Shown: positions 46,464 to 56,597 of the stretch, piece after piece | How the letters are laid out: every line of letters begins with the position of its first letter | How positions within the stretch are numbered: position 1 is the first letter of the stretch | From: Brachymonas denitrificans | GTDB taxonomy: Bacteria > Pseudomonadota > Gammaproteobacteria > Burkholderiales > Burkholderiaceae_C | Direction of reading: 5' to 3' | NCBI RefSeq assembly: GCF_907163135.1 | Contig: NZ_CAJQUA010000001.1 | Span: 511,001 to 575,000 of the forward strand | DNA length: 64,000 nucleotides | Translations under genes and position numbers: made by a program | The notes under the pieces: model-generated | Told to the model about the DNA's origin: nothing | The model's input: only the letters and a program-made list of their open reading frames with translations | The model's database searches: none

Positions 46464-46519
46464 CTTTGCCTGTCTTATTGGAAAAATTTACATGAAAAAC
46501 AATAAGTTGTGATCGTATA

Positions 46520-46554
46520 TCGAATCCGACAACCGCACCAATTTACAATTCGAT
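46520..46554. repeat. attR: right copy of the tRNA-Thr 3' end
   Basis: 35 of 36 bases of attL are present; one G of the acceptor strand is missing (ACCGCACC for ACCGGCACC). Only degraded similarity extends 5' of it, so it cannot form a tRNA. Confidence 0.88.
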
Positions 46555-46577
46555 AGGCTTCCAGGAAGTCCGATTGC

Positions 46578-46609
46578 AGGCCAGTCTCCTCAGGAGAGCT
46601 GGCCTTTTT
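46578..46609 (+). terminator. Displaced tRNA-Thr terminator
   Basis: AGGCCAG / CTGGCCT stem with inner CTCCT / GGAG pairing and TTTTT. It is the counterpart of 31265-31295 on the chromosomal side of attR. Confidence 0.8.
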
Positions 46610-46651
46610 CTTGCTCGGGGTATGACGTTTCTGCGCCCAAGGACTTCGGCG

Positions 46652-47407
46652 CTATCTGTACGCCGCAATCCCTGCGGCCACGAGCGGCATCAGCAATGCG
46701 GTCATCAGGCCATTGAGGCTCATCGCCATCGCCGCGAAAGCCCCTGCTGTCTCGCTGATCTGCAATGCACGCGCGGTACCGATTGCGTGCGCGCTCAGTC
46801 CGAGTGCGAACCCATGCGCCGCGTCGTCGAGCGGTCCGAAGAACCAGCGAAGAACCGGGCCGGACAGCATGGTGGCGGAGATTCCCGTGAGTGCAACCGC
46901 CGCGGCAGCCAGTGGCACCAGTCCGCCGAAGTGCTGGCTCAGGCTTGTGGCGATCGGCATGGTGGATGACTTCGGGACCAGCGAGATCAGGGTCTGTGCG
47001 TTGCCGCCGAAGACCCAGGCAATCAGCCAGGCAGATCCCATCGCCACCACGCAACCCGCGAGCAATGCAACCATCACCGGCCTCCACAGCGTCTTGAGAC
47101 GCGGTACCTGACCGAACAAGGGCACCGCCAGGGCGACCGTCGCCGGCCCGATCATGAACACCAGCGGCGAGACCGCCGAAAGGTAGTGCGGGTAAGGGGT
47201 GTCCGTTGCCACCAGCAGGGCTACGACCATGACGGTGCCGGTTACCACCGGCAGCATCAACGGATGAGCCCGGCTGCGGCGGTACAGTGCCATTGTCGAG
47301 GCATAGGCAATCAGCGTCACGCTGATCCAGAACAGGTTCGCGTCGCCAGGAATGTGCATGAGCCAGTTGCCTGCCTGTGCCAGCAGGGAGGAGGGATCAT
47401 GCGCCAT
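46652..47407 (-). CDS. lrgB: LrgB/CidB-family membrane protein
   Basis: The 251-residue inner-membrane protein starts at 47407 (MAHDPSSLLAQAG). It has about seven hydrophobic segments and family motifs SPLVFMIGPATVALAVPL, SLVPKSSTMPIATSLS, GISATMLSGPVL and SAHAIGTARALQ. LrgB works with LrgA in holin-like control of murein hydrolase activity or in metabolite transport, depending on the species. It overlaps lrgA by 11 nt. Its 3' end now faces the right end of the mobile element. Confidence 0.92.
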   Translation of the reverse strand: MAHDPSSLLAQAGNWLMHIPGDANLFWISVTLIAYASTMALYRRSRAHPLMLPVVTGTVMVVALLVATDTPYPHYLSAVSPLVFMIGPATVALAVPLFGQVPRLKTLWRPVMVALLAGCVVAMGSAWLIAWVFGGNAQTLISLVPKSSTMPIATSLSQHFGGLVPLAAAAVALTGISATMLSGPVLRWFFGPLDDAAHGFALGLSAHAIGTARALQISETAGAFAAMAMSLNGLMTALLMPLVAAGIAAYR

Positions 47408-47759
47408 GGCGGGACCTGTGTTCCTGACGTGCCAGCATCCAGCGGAATGTCCAGGCGGTGACCAGCAGCGAAACCAGGGCGCCGAGCACGCATGCGGCCA
47501 CGAACGGTAACCATTGCGCACGCACGTGTTCAAGCTGCGCAAGAATGCCGGCGATGAACGGAATGAACAGCAGCATCAGGTTCTGCAGCAGCAGTTGGCT
47601 TGTCTGTTGCAGCTCCGGGCTCAGACGCCCGCGAACCATCAGCCCGCCCAGCAGCAACAGCATGCCGACAAGACCGCCAGGCAACGGAAGTTGCAGCAGC
47701 CGTGCCAGGATGTCTCCGGCCAGTTGCAGCAGCAAGAGTATGGTCAGTGCGCGTATCAT
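47397..47759 (-). CDS. lrgA: LrgA/CidA-family holin-like membrane protein
   Basis: The 120-residue protein from 47759 (MIRALTILLLLQLAGD) has four hydrophobic helices. The family core reads LPLPGGLVGMLLLLGGLMV and LLLQNLMLLFIPFIAGI. GGAG lies eight bases upstream on the minus strand; an upstream start at 47798 is possible. It forms a two-gene operon with lrgB, downstream of a MocR-type regulator in the same orientation that might be co-transcribed. Confidence 0.9.
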   Translation of the reverse strand: MIRALTILLLLQLAGDILARLLQLPLPGGLVGMLLLLGGLMVRGRLSPELQQTSQLLLQNLMLLFIPFIAGILAQLEHVRAQWLPFVAACVLGALVSLLVTAWTFRWMLARQEHRSRHGA

Positions 47760-47816
47760 GGTCCGGGCTCCCGAGGGGTTCTGCTTGCATTTCCGCAAGC
47801 GCAGGTTCGAAGCCGG

Positions 47817-49208
47817 TCAGACAATGCCATGGGAGCCTCGGCGGATGTTTTTGGGAAGCAGGTCGGCAATGGTTTGCAATGCCCTGGCCAGCGCCGCGTG
47901 GTCGTTGGCGCCGCCCAGCGAGAGGCGTACCGCATGGTCTACTGCTCCGGCTTCGGCGCTGAAAGCCTCGGCGCAGGCCACGCTGATGCCGGCCCCATCG
48001 AGGGCATGGGCAAACAGGTGCTGATTCCAATGGTCCGGCAGTGTCAACCAGACGTGCAGCCCAGTGGGATGGGCCTGTGCGCCCGCCGGAAGCCAAGCGC
48101 GCGCCAGGCTCTGGCGGGCGCGCGCCTCGCGCTGGATTTCCTGCACGAGGTGCCGGGCTGCGCCGCTGCGCAACCAGTGTTCGGCGAGGGCTGTCAGCAA
48201 GGGGGAGCCGCCCATGCTGGCGGCCAGCAGACCATCCTGCAGCGAGCTGCTGTCCTGTCCCCTGGGGGGGAGTACGAAGGCGGTACGCAGGGCGGGGGAG
48301 AGGCATTTGGATAAGGATGCCAGGTAATACGTCCCGATTCCGCCGTTCAGTGCGGCGATTGGCGGTGGCGCGTCGCCCAGCAGATACCGGTAGGGATCAT
48401 CCTCGATCAGGGTCATCCCCAGCCGCTGCACTGTGTTGGCGACATCCTTGCGCCGGCTTTCAGGCATGGTCCGCGTGGTGGGATTGTGCAGGGTCGGGTT
48501 GAGGTAGAGCCATCGGGCGTCGAACGCGCTGTGCGCCCGCTCGATGGCATCGGGCAATACTCCGTCCTCGTCCCCTTCGAGTGCCACTACGCGCAGGCCG
48601 AGCCGGCGGGCGGCCTGCAGGAAGCCGGGGTAGGTCAGCGCTTCGCACAACACCGTTTCGCCACGCCGTGCCTCGGTCAGCAGGATGCCAAAGAGGGCTG
48701 CTTGAGCCCCTTCGCACAGCATCAGATGAGCGCTGTCCAAGTCGCCGAGCGCCGGTCGCAGCCACGCCTGGGCTGCCTGAATGGCGCAGCGGCGTGAGCC
48801 CTCGCTCGGATAGCGCGAGAGGCTGTCGATGGGCTGATGCGCCAGAACTTCCTGCAACCCCTTGCGGATGTGTTCCGCCATCGAGTGGTCTGCCGGCTGC
48901 GGCGGCGTGTTCATGCTCAGGTCGATGCGGCCCGATTGCGCCGGATCGGCGGGGCCGACGACAAAAGAGCCGCGGCCGCTGAAGGAGGCGATCAGGCCGC
49001 GGTTGCGTGCTTCCGTGTAGGCGCGCGTCACCGTCGTGAGGTCGACGCCGAGCTTGGCCGCCAGCCAACGCTGGGAGGGTACCGGGTCGCCGGCTCCCAA
49101 TTTGCCCGAGTGGATGGCGTCATCAATCAGATCGGCAATTTGCAGGTAGCGCGGGCCGGCTCCCTCCGACAGCGGTCTGAGCCAGGGAATGTCGATTGCA
49201 TCTTTCAT
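47817..49208 (-). CDS. MocR-type (GntR/aminotransferase) transcriptional regulator
   Basis: The 463-residue chimera has a GntR winged-helix domain (about residues 18-85; PSQRWLAAKLGVDLTTVTRAY) joined to a fold-type I PLP domain. PLP residues are visible: Asn242 (LHNPTT), Asp270/Asp271 and Tyr273 (EDDPYRY), and Lys301 (ASLSKCLSPALR). The ligand is probably a PLP-reactive amine or amino acid. It is divergent from the cioAB operon and upstream of lrgAB, so either could be its target. Direct repeats in the divergent promoter region support the former. Confidence 0.92.
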   Translation of the reverse strand: MKDAIDIPWLRPLSEGAGPRYLQIADLIDDAIHSGKLGAGDPVPSQRWLAAKLGVDLTTVTRAYTEARNRGLIASFSGRGSFVVGPADPAQSGRIDLSMNTPPQPADHSMAEHIRKGLQEVLAHQPIDSLSRYPSEGSRRCAIQAAQAWLRPALGDLDSAHLMLCEGAQAALFGILLTEARRGETVLCEALTYPGFLQAARRLGLRVVALEGDEDGVLPDAIERAHSAFDARWLYLNPTLHNPTTRTMPESRRKDVANTVQRLGMTLIEDDPYRYLLGDAPPPIAALNGGIGTYYLASLSKCLSPALRTAFVLPPRGQDSSSLQDGLLAASMGGSPLLTALAEHWLRSGAARHLVQEIQREARARQSLARAWLPAGAQAHPTGLHVWLTLPDHWNQHLFAHALDGAGISVACAEAFSAEAGAVDHAVRLSLGGANDHAALARALQTIADLLPKNIRRGSHGIV

Positions 49209-49260
49209 GTCATCGGAGCGGATCTTGCCGCGAGTTATGGGTTGTCAATGGATGCGGATG

Positions 49261-49301
49261 CCACTACAATGGCTGAAGTTTACCATACAAAATCCATACA
49301 A
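49261..49301. promoter_or_regulatory. Direct repeats in the divergent MocR/cioA region
   Basis: CCATACAA occurs twice, at 49283-49290 and 49294-49301, 11 bp apart. A related CCACTACAA lies at 49261-49269. Spacing near one and two helical turns is typical of MocR operators. They sit between the two divergent starts. Confidence 0.5.
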
Positions 49302-49323
49302 TTTAACTGTGTATGTATATATC

Positions 49324-50745
49324 ATGACGGATCTCAGCGCACTCGACCTTGCCCGTATTCAGTTCGGGTTTACGATTTCCTTTCACATCCTCTTTCCGGC
49401 CATCACCATCGGCCTGGCCGCGTTTCTGGCCGTGCTGGAGGGCCTCTGGCTATGGAAGAAGGATGACGCCTATCTGGAGCTCTATCAGTTCTGGTCGAAG
49501 ATCTTCGCGGTGAACTTCGCCATGGGCGTGGTCTCGGGTCTGGTCATGGCTTACCAGTTCGGCACCAACTGGAGTTTCTATTCCCAGTTTGCCGGCAGCA
49601 TTACCGGCCCGCTCCTGGCCTACGAGGTGCTCACGGCCTTCTTTCTCGAAGCCGGTTGTCTCGGTGTCATGCTGTTTGGCTGGAACAAGGTGGGGCGCGG
49701 CCTACACTTTTTCGCCACAGTCATGGTGGCGCTCGGCACGCTGGTTTCGGCCACCTGGATTCTGGCTTCCAACAGCTGGATGCAAACGCCACAAGGCCAT
49801 GAGGTCATCAACGGCGTGGTGGTCCCGGTGGACTGGATGGCGGTCATCTTCAATCCCTCCTTCCCGTATCGTCTGGCGCACATGGTGACAGCCGCGATGC
49901 TCTCGACGGCGCTATTCGTTGGCGCATCCGGTGCATGGCACCTGCTGCGTGGCAACCGGCAGCCCGCCGTCAAGCGCATGTTCTCCATGGCGCTGTGGAT
50001 GGTGTTTTTCACCGCGCCGCTGCAGGTTTTCATCGGCGACCTGCATGGTCTCAACACCCTCGAGCACCAGCCGGCCAAGATTGCCGCCATGGAAGGCCAT
50101 TGGGAGAACAAGCCGGGGGAAGGCGTGCCGCTGATCCTGTTCGGCATGCCTGACATGCAGGCCGAAACCACCCGCTACAAACTGGAGGTGCCTCACCTGG
50201 GCAGCCTGATCCTGACCCACACGCTGGACGGCCAGATTCCCGGGCTCAAGGAGTTCGCGCCGCAAGACCGTCCCAACTCCCCCGTCGTGTTCTGGTCGTT
50301 CCGGATCATGGTGGGTCTGGGCATGCTGATGCTGCTGCTCGGCTTGCATGGCGCCTGGGCGCGCTGGCGCGACCGGCTGTATGACAGTCCGGCGCTGAGC
50401 CGGTTCGCGCTCTGGATGGGGCCGTCCGGGCTGATCGCCCTGCTGGCAGGCTGGTTCGTGACCGAGGTGGGTCGCCAGCCCTGGGTGGTGTATGGCCTGA
50501 TGCGTACGCGGGACGCAGTGTCCAACCACTCGCCCATGACCCTGTCCATCGGGCTGCTGATTCTGGTCGTGATGTATTTCGCCATCTTCGGCATGGGCAT
50601 TGCCTACATGCTGAGACTGGTAAAACAGGGGCCCGACAGGCTGGACGAGCATGCCGCGCCAGACGCGTCTGTGCTTCTGCACCGGCCTGCACGCCCACTT
50701 TCCGCGGTCGATGAACCGCTGTTCCCCAACCACAAGGCACCCTGA
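49324..50745 (+). CDS. cioA: CioA, cytochrome bd-type quinol oxidase subunit I (cyanide-insensitive type)
   Basis: Quinol oxidase subunit that carries the hemes and reduces oxygen without pumping protons. The 473-residue protein starts at ATG 49324 (MTDLSALDLAR). The heme ligand His21 is in FTISFHILFP, and a second candidate is in YRLAHMVTAAML. GRQPWVVYGLMRT near residue 380 is the family motif. The loop between helices 6 and 7 is of the short-Q-loop kind, and a DUF2474 subunit follows, both typical of CIO oxidases. It is transcribed away from the MocR regulator. Confidence 0.93.
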   Translation: MTDLSALDLARIQFGFTISFHILFPAITIGLAAFLAVLEGLWLWKKDDAYLELYQFWSKIFAVNFAMGVVSGLVMAYQFGTNWSFYSQFAGSITGPLLAYEVLTAFFLEAGCLGVMLFGWNKVGRGLHFFATVMVALGTLVSATWILASNSWMQTPQGHEVINGVVVPVDWMAVIFNPSFPYRLAHMVTAAMLSTALFVGASGAWHLLRGNRQPAVKRMFSMALWMVFFTAPLQVFIGDLHGLNTLEHQPAKIAAMEGHWENKPGEGVPLILFGMPDMQAETTRYKLEVPHLGSLILTHTLDGQIPGLKEFAPQDRPNSPVVFWSFRIMVGLGMLMLLLGLHGAWARWRDRLYDSPALSRFALWMGPSGLIALLAGWFVTEVGRQPWVVYGLMRTRDAVSNHSPMTLSIGLLILVVMYFAIFGMGIAYMLRLVKQGPDRLDEHAAPDASVLLHRPARPLSAVDEPLFPNHKAP

Positions 50746-50760
50746 AGCGAGAGGCACACC

Positions 50761-51768
50761 ATGGGCATCGATCTCCCCCTCATCTGGTTCCTGATCATCG
50801 GTTTCGGCATCATGATGTACGTCATCATGGACGGCTTCGATCTGGGCATCGGCATCCTGTTTCCCTTTATTCCGGGCCGCGAAGACCGCGACACCATGGT
50901 CAATACCGTCGCTCCGGTCTGGGACGGCAACGAGACCTGGCTGGTGCTGGGCGGCGCCGGCCTGATGGCCGCCTTCCCCAAGGCTTATGCCATTCTCCTG
51001 AGCGCGCTCTACATTCCGGCCCTGTGTTTCCTGGCCGGACTGATCCTGCGTGGCGTGTCCTTCGAATTCCGTTTCAAGGCGGACGAAGCCCACAAGCCGT
51101 TCTGGGACAAGGCCTTCATGACGGGCTCGTTCGTGGCGGCATTTTTCCAGGGCGTGATACTGGGCGCCTTCCTGGAAGGGCACCGGGTGGTGAATGGCGT
51201 TGCCGTCGGAGATGCCATGAGCTGGCTGAGCCCGTTCAGCCTGTTCACCGGCGTGGGCGTCGTGGTGGCCTATGCGCTGCTGGGTGCTGCCTGGCTCATC
51301 CTGAAGACTGAAGGCCGGCTGCAGGAACGCGTCAAGGCCATGGCGCGTCCTATCCTCCTGACCACGCTTGCGATCATCCTGATCGTCAGCATCTGGACCC
51401 CGCTGGCGCATCCGGCCATCGCCGAGCGCTGGTTTGGCTGGCCACGGATACTGTACTTTGCGCCGGTTCCCGTGCTGGTGCTAGTGGCGGTGTGGGCGAT
51501 TCTGCGATCGCTGGCCGGCACCCCGCATGCAGCTCCTTTCGTCTGGTCGCTGATCCTCGTATTCCTGGGCTACTCCGGGCTGGTGATCAGCATCTGGCCC
51601 AATATCCTGCCGCCGGAGATTTCCATCTGGGACGCTGCCGCACCAGCACAGAGTCTGGGGTTCGCCCTGGTTGGTGCACTGCTGATCATTCCCTTTATCC
51701 TGGCCTATACAGCCTGGTCCTACTACGTATTCCGTGGCAAGGTGAAGGCAGGCGAGGGGTACCACTGA
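50761..51768 (+). CDS. cioB: CioB, cytochrome bd-type quinol oxidase subunit II
   Basis: Membrane partner of subunit I, with 335 residues and eight to nine helices. Family motifs are VIMDGFDLGIGIL near the N-terminus, VWDGNETWLVLGGAGLMAAF and LRGVSFEFRFK. It begins 15 nt after cioA with GAGAGG upstream. The stop is followed immediately by the small DUF2474 gene, completing a three-subunit operon. Confidence 0.95.
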   Translation: MGIDLPLIWFLIIGFGIMMYVIMDGFDLGIGILFPFIPGREDRDTMVNTVAPVWDGNETWLVLGGAGLMAAFPKAYAILLSALYIPALCFLAGLILRGVSFEFRFKADEAHKPFWDKAFMTGSFVAAFFQGVILGAFLEGHRVVNGVAVGDAMSWLSPFSLFTGVGVVVAYALLGAAWLILKTEGRLQERVKAMARPILLTTLAIILIVSIWTPLAHPAIAERWFGWPRILYFAPVPVLVLVAVWAILRSLAGTPHAAPFVWSLILVFLGYSGLVISIWPNILPPEISIWDAAAPAQSLGFALVGALLIIPFILAYTAWSYYVFRGKVKAGEGYH

Positions 51769-51769
51769 G

Positions 51770-51913
51770 ATGAAGAAGCCTGTCCCGCCTGCATATGGAT
51801 GGACCAGACGCCTCCTTTGGCTGGCAGCGATCTGGGCATGCAGCATTGCCGCGCTGGGCGCTGCGGCGCTGCTCATGCGGTTCATCATGCAGGCTGCCGG
51901 CATGACGCGATGA
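51770..51913 (+). CDS. DUF2474-family small subunit of the bd-type oxidase
   Basis: A 47-residue protein beginning one base after the cioB stop. It has a basic, aromatic N-terminus (GWTRRLLWLAAIW), a single membrane helix and a short tail (MRFIMQAAG), the plan of DUF2474 proteins found after cioAB. By analogy with CydX it probably stabilises the oxidase. Its size makes it easy to miss. Confidence 0.82.
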   Translation: MKKPVPPAYGWTRRLLWLAAIWACSIAALGAAALLMRFIMQAAGMTR

Positions 51914-51963
51914 GCAGTACAGGGCGCGCCGGCGGCCGTCATCCCCGCGATTAGAATAGCGCC

Positions 51964-54258
<2,295 letters not shown>

Positions 54259-54314
54259 GCGCCAGCCACGGGCACCAACCTCCCATCCACACACAAGCTA
54301 CGAAAGGCAATTCC

Positions 54315-54650
54315 ATGTTCAACAAGGGACAACTCGCCGGCCTGATGAAGCAGGCCCAGGCCATGCAGGACAACCTCAAGAAGGCCCAGGATGAACTGGC
54401 CAACGTCGAGGTGCAGGCCGAATCCGGCGCCGGTCTGGTCAAGGTGACCATGACCTGCAAGCACGACGTCAAGCGCATCGAGATCGATCCCAGCCTGCTG
54501 GAAGACGACAAGGACATGCTGGAAGACCTGGTGGCCGCCGCCTTCAACGCCGCCGTGCGCAAGGCCGAGGAAGTCAGCCAGGAAAAGATGTCCAAGGTGA
54601 TGCCGGCCGGCATGCCCGGTCTGCCCGGCGGCATGAAGTTCCCCTTCTGA
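54315..54650 (+). CDS. YbaB/EbfC-family nucleoid-associated protein
   Basis: The 111-residue DNA-binding protein starts [20 protein letters not shown] and contains the conserved core [20 protein letters not shown]. It ends in a Gly/Met/Pro-rich tail ([11 protein letters not shown]). YbaB dimers bind DNA and co-occur with dnaX and recR. Start ATG 54315, with AAAGG upstream. It lies 56 nt after dnaX and 16 nt before recR. Confidence 0.95.
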   Translation: MFNKGQLAGLMKQAQAMQDNLKKAQDELANVEVQAESGAGLVKVTMTCKHDVKRIEIDPSLLEDDKDMLEDLVAAAFNAAVRKAEEVSQEKMSKVMPAGMPGLPGGMKFPF

Positions 54651-54666
54651 GCGGGCGACACAAGTA

Positions 54667-55257
54667 GTGGCCCAGGCGCACGCGCTCCAGGTACTGGTCG
54701 AGGCATTGCGGCGCCTGCCGGGGGTGGGCGTCAAGTCGGCCTCGCGCATGGCATTCCACCTGCTGCAGCACGATCGCGCCGGTGCACGCCAGCTGGCGCA
54801 GGCGCTCCAACATGCCTGCGACAGCGTGCACCATTGCCGCCTGTGCCACACCTTTACCGAACAGGAGGTGTGCGACACCTGCCTGGATGCCAGCCGCGAC
54901 CGCAGCAAGCTCTGCGTGGTCGAAACCCCGGCCGACCAGTCCGCGCTGGAGCGCACCCAGGCCTTCAAGGGCCTGTATTTCGTGCTGATGGGCAAGCTCA
55001 GCCCGCTCGATGGCATCGGCCCGCAGGACATCGGCCTGGATCGTCTGCTCGACCGCGCCAGTGACGGCGTGGTGCAGGAAGTGATCCTGGCCACCAACTT
55101 CACCGCCGAAGGCGAGGCCACAGCCCATGTGCTGAGCGAGCGCCTCAAGGCGCGCGGCCTCAAGGTGACCCGCCTGGCACGCGGGGTTCCTGCCGGCAGC
55201 GAACTCGAATATGTCGATCTCGGTACCATTGCCCATGCCCTGCACGACCGCCGCTGA
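54667..55257 (+). CDS. recR: RecR, recombination mediator protein
   Basis: Works with RecF and RecO to load RecA at single-strand gaps. The 196-residue protein has an N-terminal helix-hairpin-helix ([19 protein letters not shown]), a C4 zinc finger ([16 protein letters not shown]), a Toprim domain ([25 protein letters not shown]) and the C-terminal segment [15 protein letters not shown]. The start is GTG 54667. The dnaX-ybaB-recR order is conserved in many bacteria. Confidence 0.96.
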   Translation: MAQAHALQVLVEALRRLPGVGVKSASRMAFHLLQHDRAGARQLAQALQHACDSVHHCRLCHTFTEQEVCDTCLDASRDRSKLCVVETPADQSALERTQAFKGLYFVLMGKLSPLDGIGPQDIGLDRLLDRASDGVVQEVILATNFTAEGEATAHVLSERLKARGLKVTRLARGVPAGSELEYVDLGTIAHALHDRR

Positions 55258-55287
55258 GGCGGTCTTCCCTGTTGACCGGAGCTTTCC

Positions 55288-55716
55288 ATGGCTGGCCTGA
55301 CCCCCGATACGCCGCAACCCACCAACATCACCGTCCACGCCCGCTCGCGCCAGCTCGAGGTGGCCTTTGCCGACGGCAAGAGCTTCCTGCTGCCGTTCGA
55401 GCTGATGCGCGTCTATTCCCCCTCGGCCGAAGTGAAGGGCCATGGTGCCGGACAAGAAGTGCTGCAGACCGGCAAGCGTCTGGTCGACATCGTCGATCTG
55501 GCGCCGGTAGGCCACTATGCGATCCAGCCGCGCTTCAGCGACGGGCATGAAAGCGGGATCTATTCCTGGGATTACCTCTACTGGCTGGGCACCGAGCAGC
55601 CGCGCCTGTGGGCCGAATACGAGCAGCGCCTGCAGGCGGCAGGGGCCTCGCGAGACGAGGAATTGCCGTCGCTGAAACCCGCCCAGGGTTGCGGCAGCGG
55701 CGGCTGCGGCCACTGA
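55288..55716 (+). CDS. DUF971-domain protein
   Basis: A 142-residue protein with the DUF971 fold, related to the N-terminal domain of gamma-butyrobetaine hydroxylase: ARSRQLEVAFADGKSFLLP, then ELMRVYSPSAEVKGHG. A C-terminal tail contains three closely spaced cysteines/histidines (GCGSGGCGH), possibly metal binding. Its place directly before ubiE is conserved in many proteobacteria, suggesting a link to quinone metabolism, but the function is unknown. Confidence 0.88.
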   Translation: MAGLTPDTPQPTNITVHARSRQLEVAFADGKSFLLPFELMRVYSPSAEVKGHGAGQEVLQTGKRLVDIVDLAPVGHYAIQPRFSDGHESGIYSWDYLYWLGTEQPRLWAEYEQRLQAAGASRDEELPSLKPAQGCGSGGCGH

Positions 55717-55776
55717 ACAGGCCACCCCGCAGCGTAGAATTGCCGTCAGCCCCATTTTCCGCCAAGGACCTCCCCC

Positions 55777-56508
55777 ATGAGCCAGACCCATTTCGGTTTT
55801 GAAACCGTCGACGAGAAGGACAAGGCCACGCGCGTGCGCGGCGTGTTCGATTCCGTCGCCTCCAAGTACGACGTCATGAACGACCTGATGTCGGGCGGCC
55901 TGCACCGCGCCTGGAAGGCCTACACCCTGATGGTGGCCAACCTGAAGGAGGGCGATCGCGCGCTCGATATCGCCGGTGGCACCGGCGACCTGTCGCTGGC
56001 CTTTGCCAAGAAAGTGGGCAGCAGCGGCCAGGTGGTGCATACCGACATCAACTTTGCGATGCTCAGCACCGGCCGCGACCGCCTGCTGAACAAGGGCTTG
56101 GTGCTGCCCACGGTGGTGTGCGATGCCGAAAAGCTGCCATTCCCCGACAACCATTTCGACGTGGTCAGCGTGGCCTTCGGCCTGCGCAACATGACGCACA
56201 AGGATGCGGCCCTGAAGGAAATGAACCGCGTGCTCAAGCCGCGCGGCAAGCTGCTGGTGCTGGAATTCTCCAAGGTGGCCAAGCCGCTGGAGAAAGCCTA
56301 CGACTGGTACAGCTTCAACATCCTGCCGCGCCTGGGCCAGCTGGTGGCCGGCGATGCCGACAGTTACCGCTACCTGGCCGAATCCATCCGCATGCACCCC
56401 GGCCAGGAAGAACTCAAGGGCCTGATGAAACAGGCCGGCTTCGGCCATGTGGACTACCACAACCTGACGGCGGGTGTGGTGGCTCTGCACGTCGGCATCA
56501 AATGCTGA
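55777..56508 (+). CDS. ubiE: UbiE, ubiquinone/menaquinone C-methyltransferase
   Basis: SAM-dependent methyltransferase for the C-methylation step of ubiquinone synthesis. The 243-residue protein has [20 protein letters not shown] near the N-terminus, SAM motif I in [10 protein letters not shown], and [16 protein letters not shown], and ends [12 protein letters not shown]. It is full length. Together with ubiJ and ubiB downstream it forms a quinone-biosynthesis cluster. Confidence 0.96.
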   Translation: MSQTHFGFETVDEKDKATRVRGVFDSVASKYDVMNDLMSGGLHRAWKAYTLMVANLKEGDRALDIAGGTGDLSLAFAKKVGSSGQVVHTDINFAMLSTGRDRLLNKGLVLPTVVCDAEKLPFPDNHFDVVSVAFGLRNMTHKDAALKEMNRVLKPRGKLLVLEFSKVAKPLEKAYDWYSFNILPRLGQLVAGDADSYRYLAESIRMHPGQEELKGLMKQAGFGHVDYHNLTAGVVALHVGIKC

Positions 56509-56597
56509 TGCATCGGTAACACAGCCATTGCAATCGGTGCATGCGTCCCCACGTGGGGAAAAGCAGTTTTTCAAACCCCACTCAAAGGAGCCATTCC

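Larger units (their letters stand above)
46197..46519. other. Right-end non-coding region of the element
   Basis: No gene. It holds G-rich repeat copies 2 and 3, the right pair of candidate arm sites, and AT-rich DNA next to the right att site. It may contain the replication origin or packaging sequence of the element; that is an inference from the repeats. Confidence 0.6.
31206..46554. mobile_element. Integrated phage-satellite-like element in tRNA-Thr (about 15.3 kb)
   Basis: Bounded by the duplicated tRNA 3' end. Contents in order are: P4-type integrase; lipoprotein; SRAP protein; KilA-N protein; AlpA-like regulator; small overlapping genes with a possible structured RNA; Toprim/DUF3987 primase-helicase; Cys-rich protein; SSB-like protein; DUF5681 protein; two small coiled-coil genes; and two large virion/ejection-type proteins. 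Except for spacing around the cargo genes, everything from the AlpA-like gene onward is on the plus strand, with many ATGA overlaps. No terminase large subunit, portal, capsid, tail or conjugation gene is seen, which separates it from a complete prophage and from an ICE. Confidence 0.88.

Noticed and set aside
31206-46554. The element considered as an integrative conjugative element
   Set aside because: No relaxase, type IV secretion or coupling protein gene is present.
31206-46554. The element considered as a complete temperate prophage
   Set aside because: No terminase large subunit, portal, capsid, tail, holin or CI-type repressor gene can be found in the interval.
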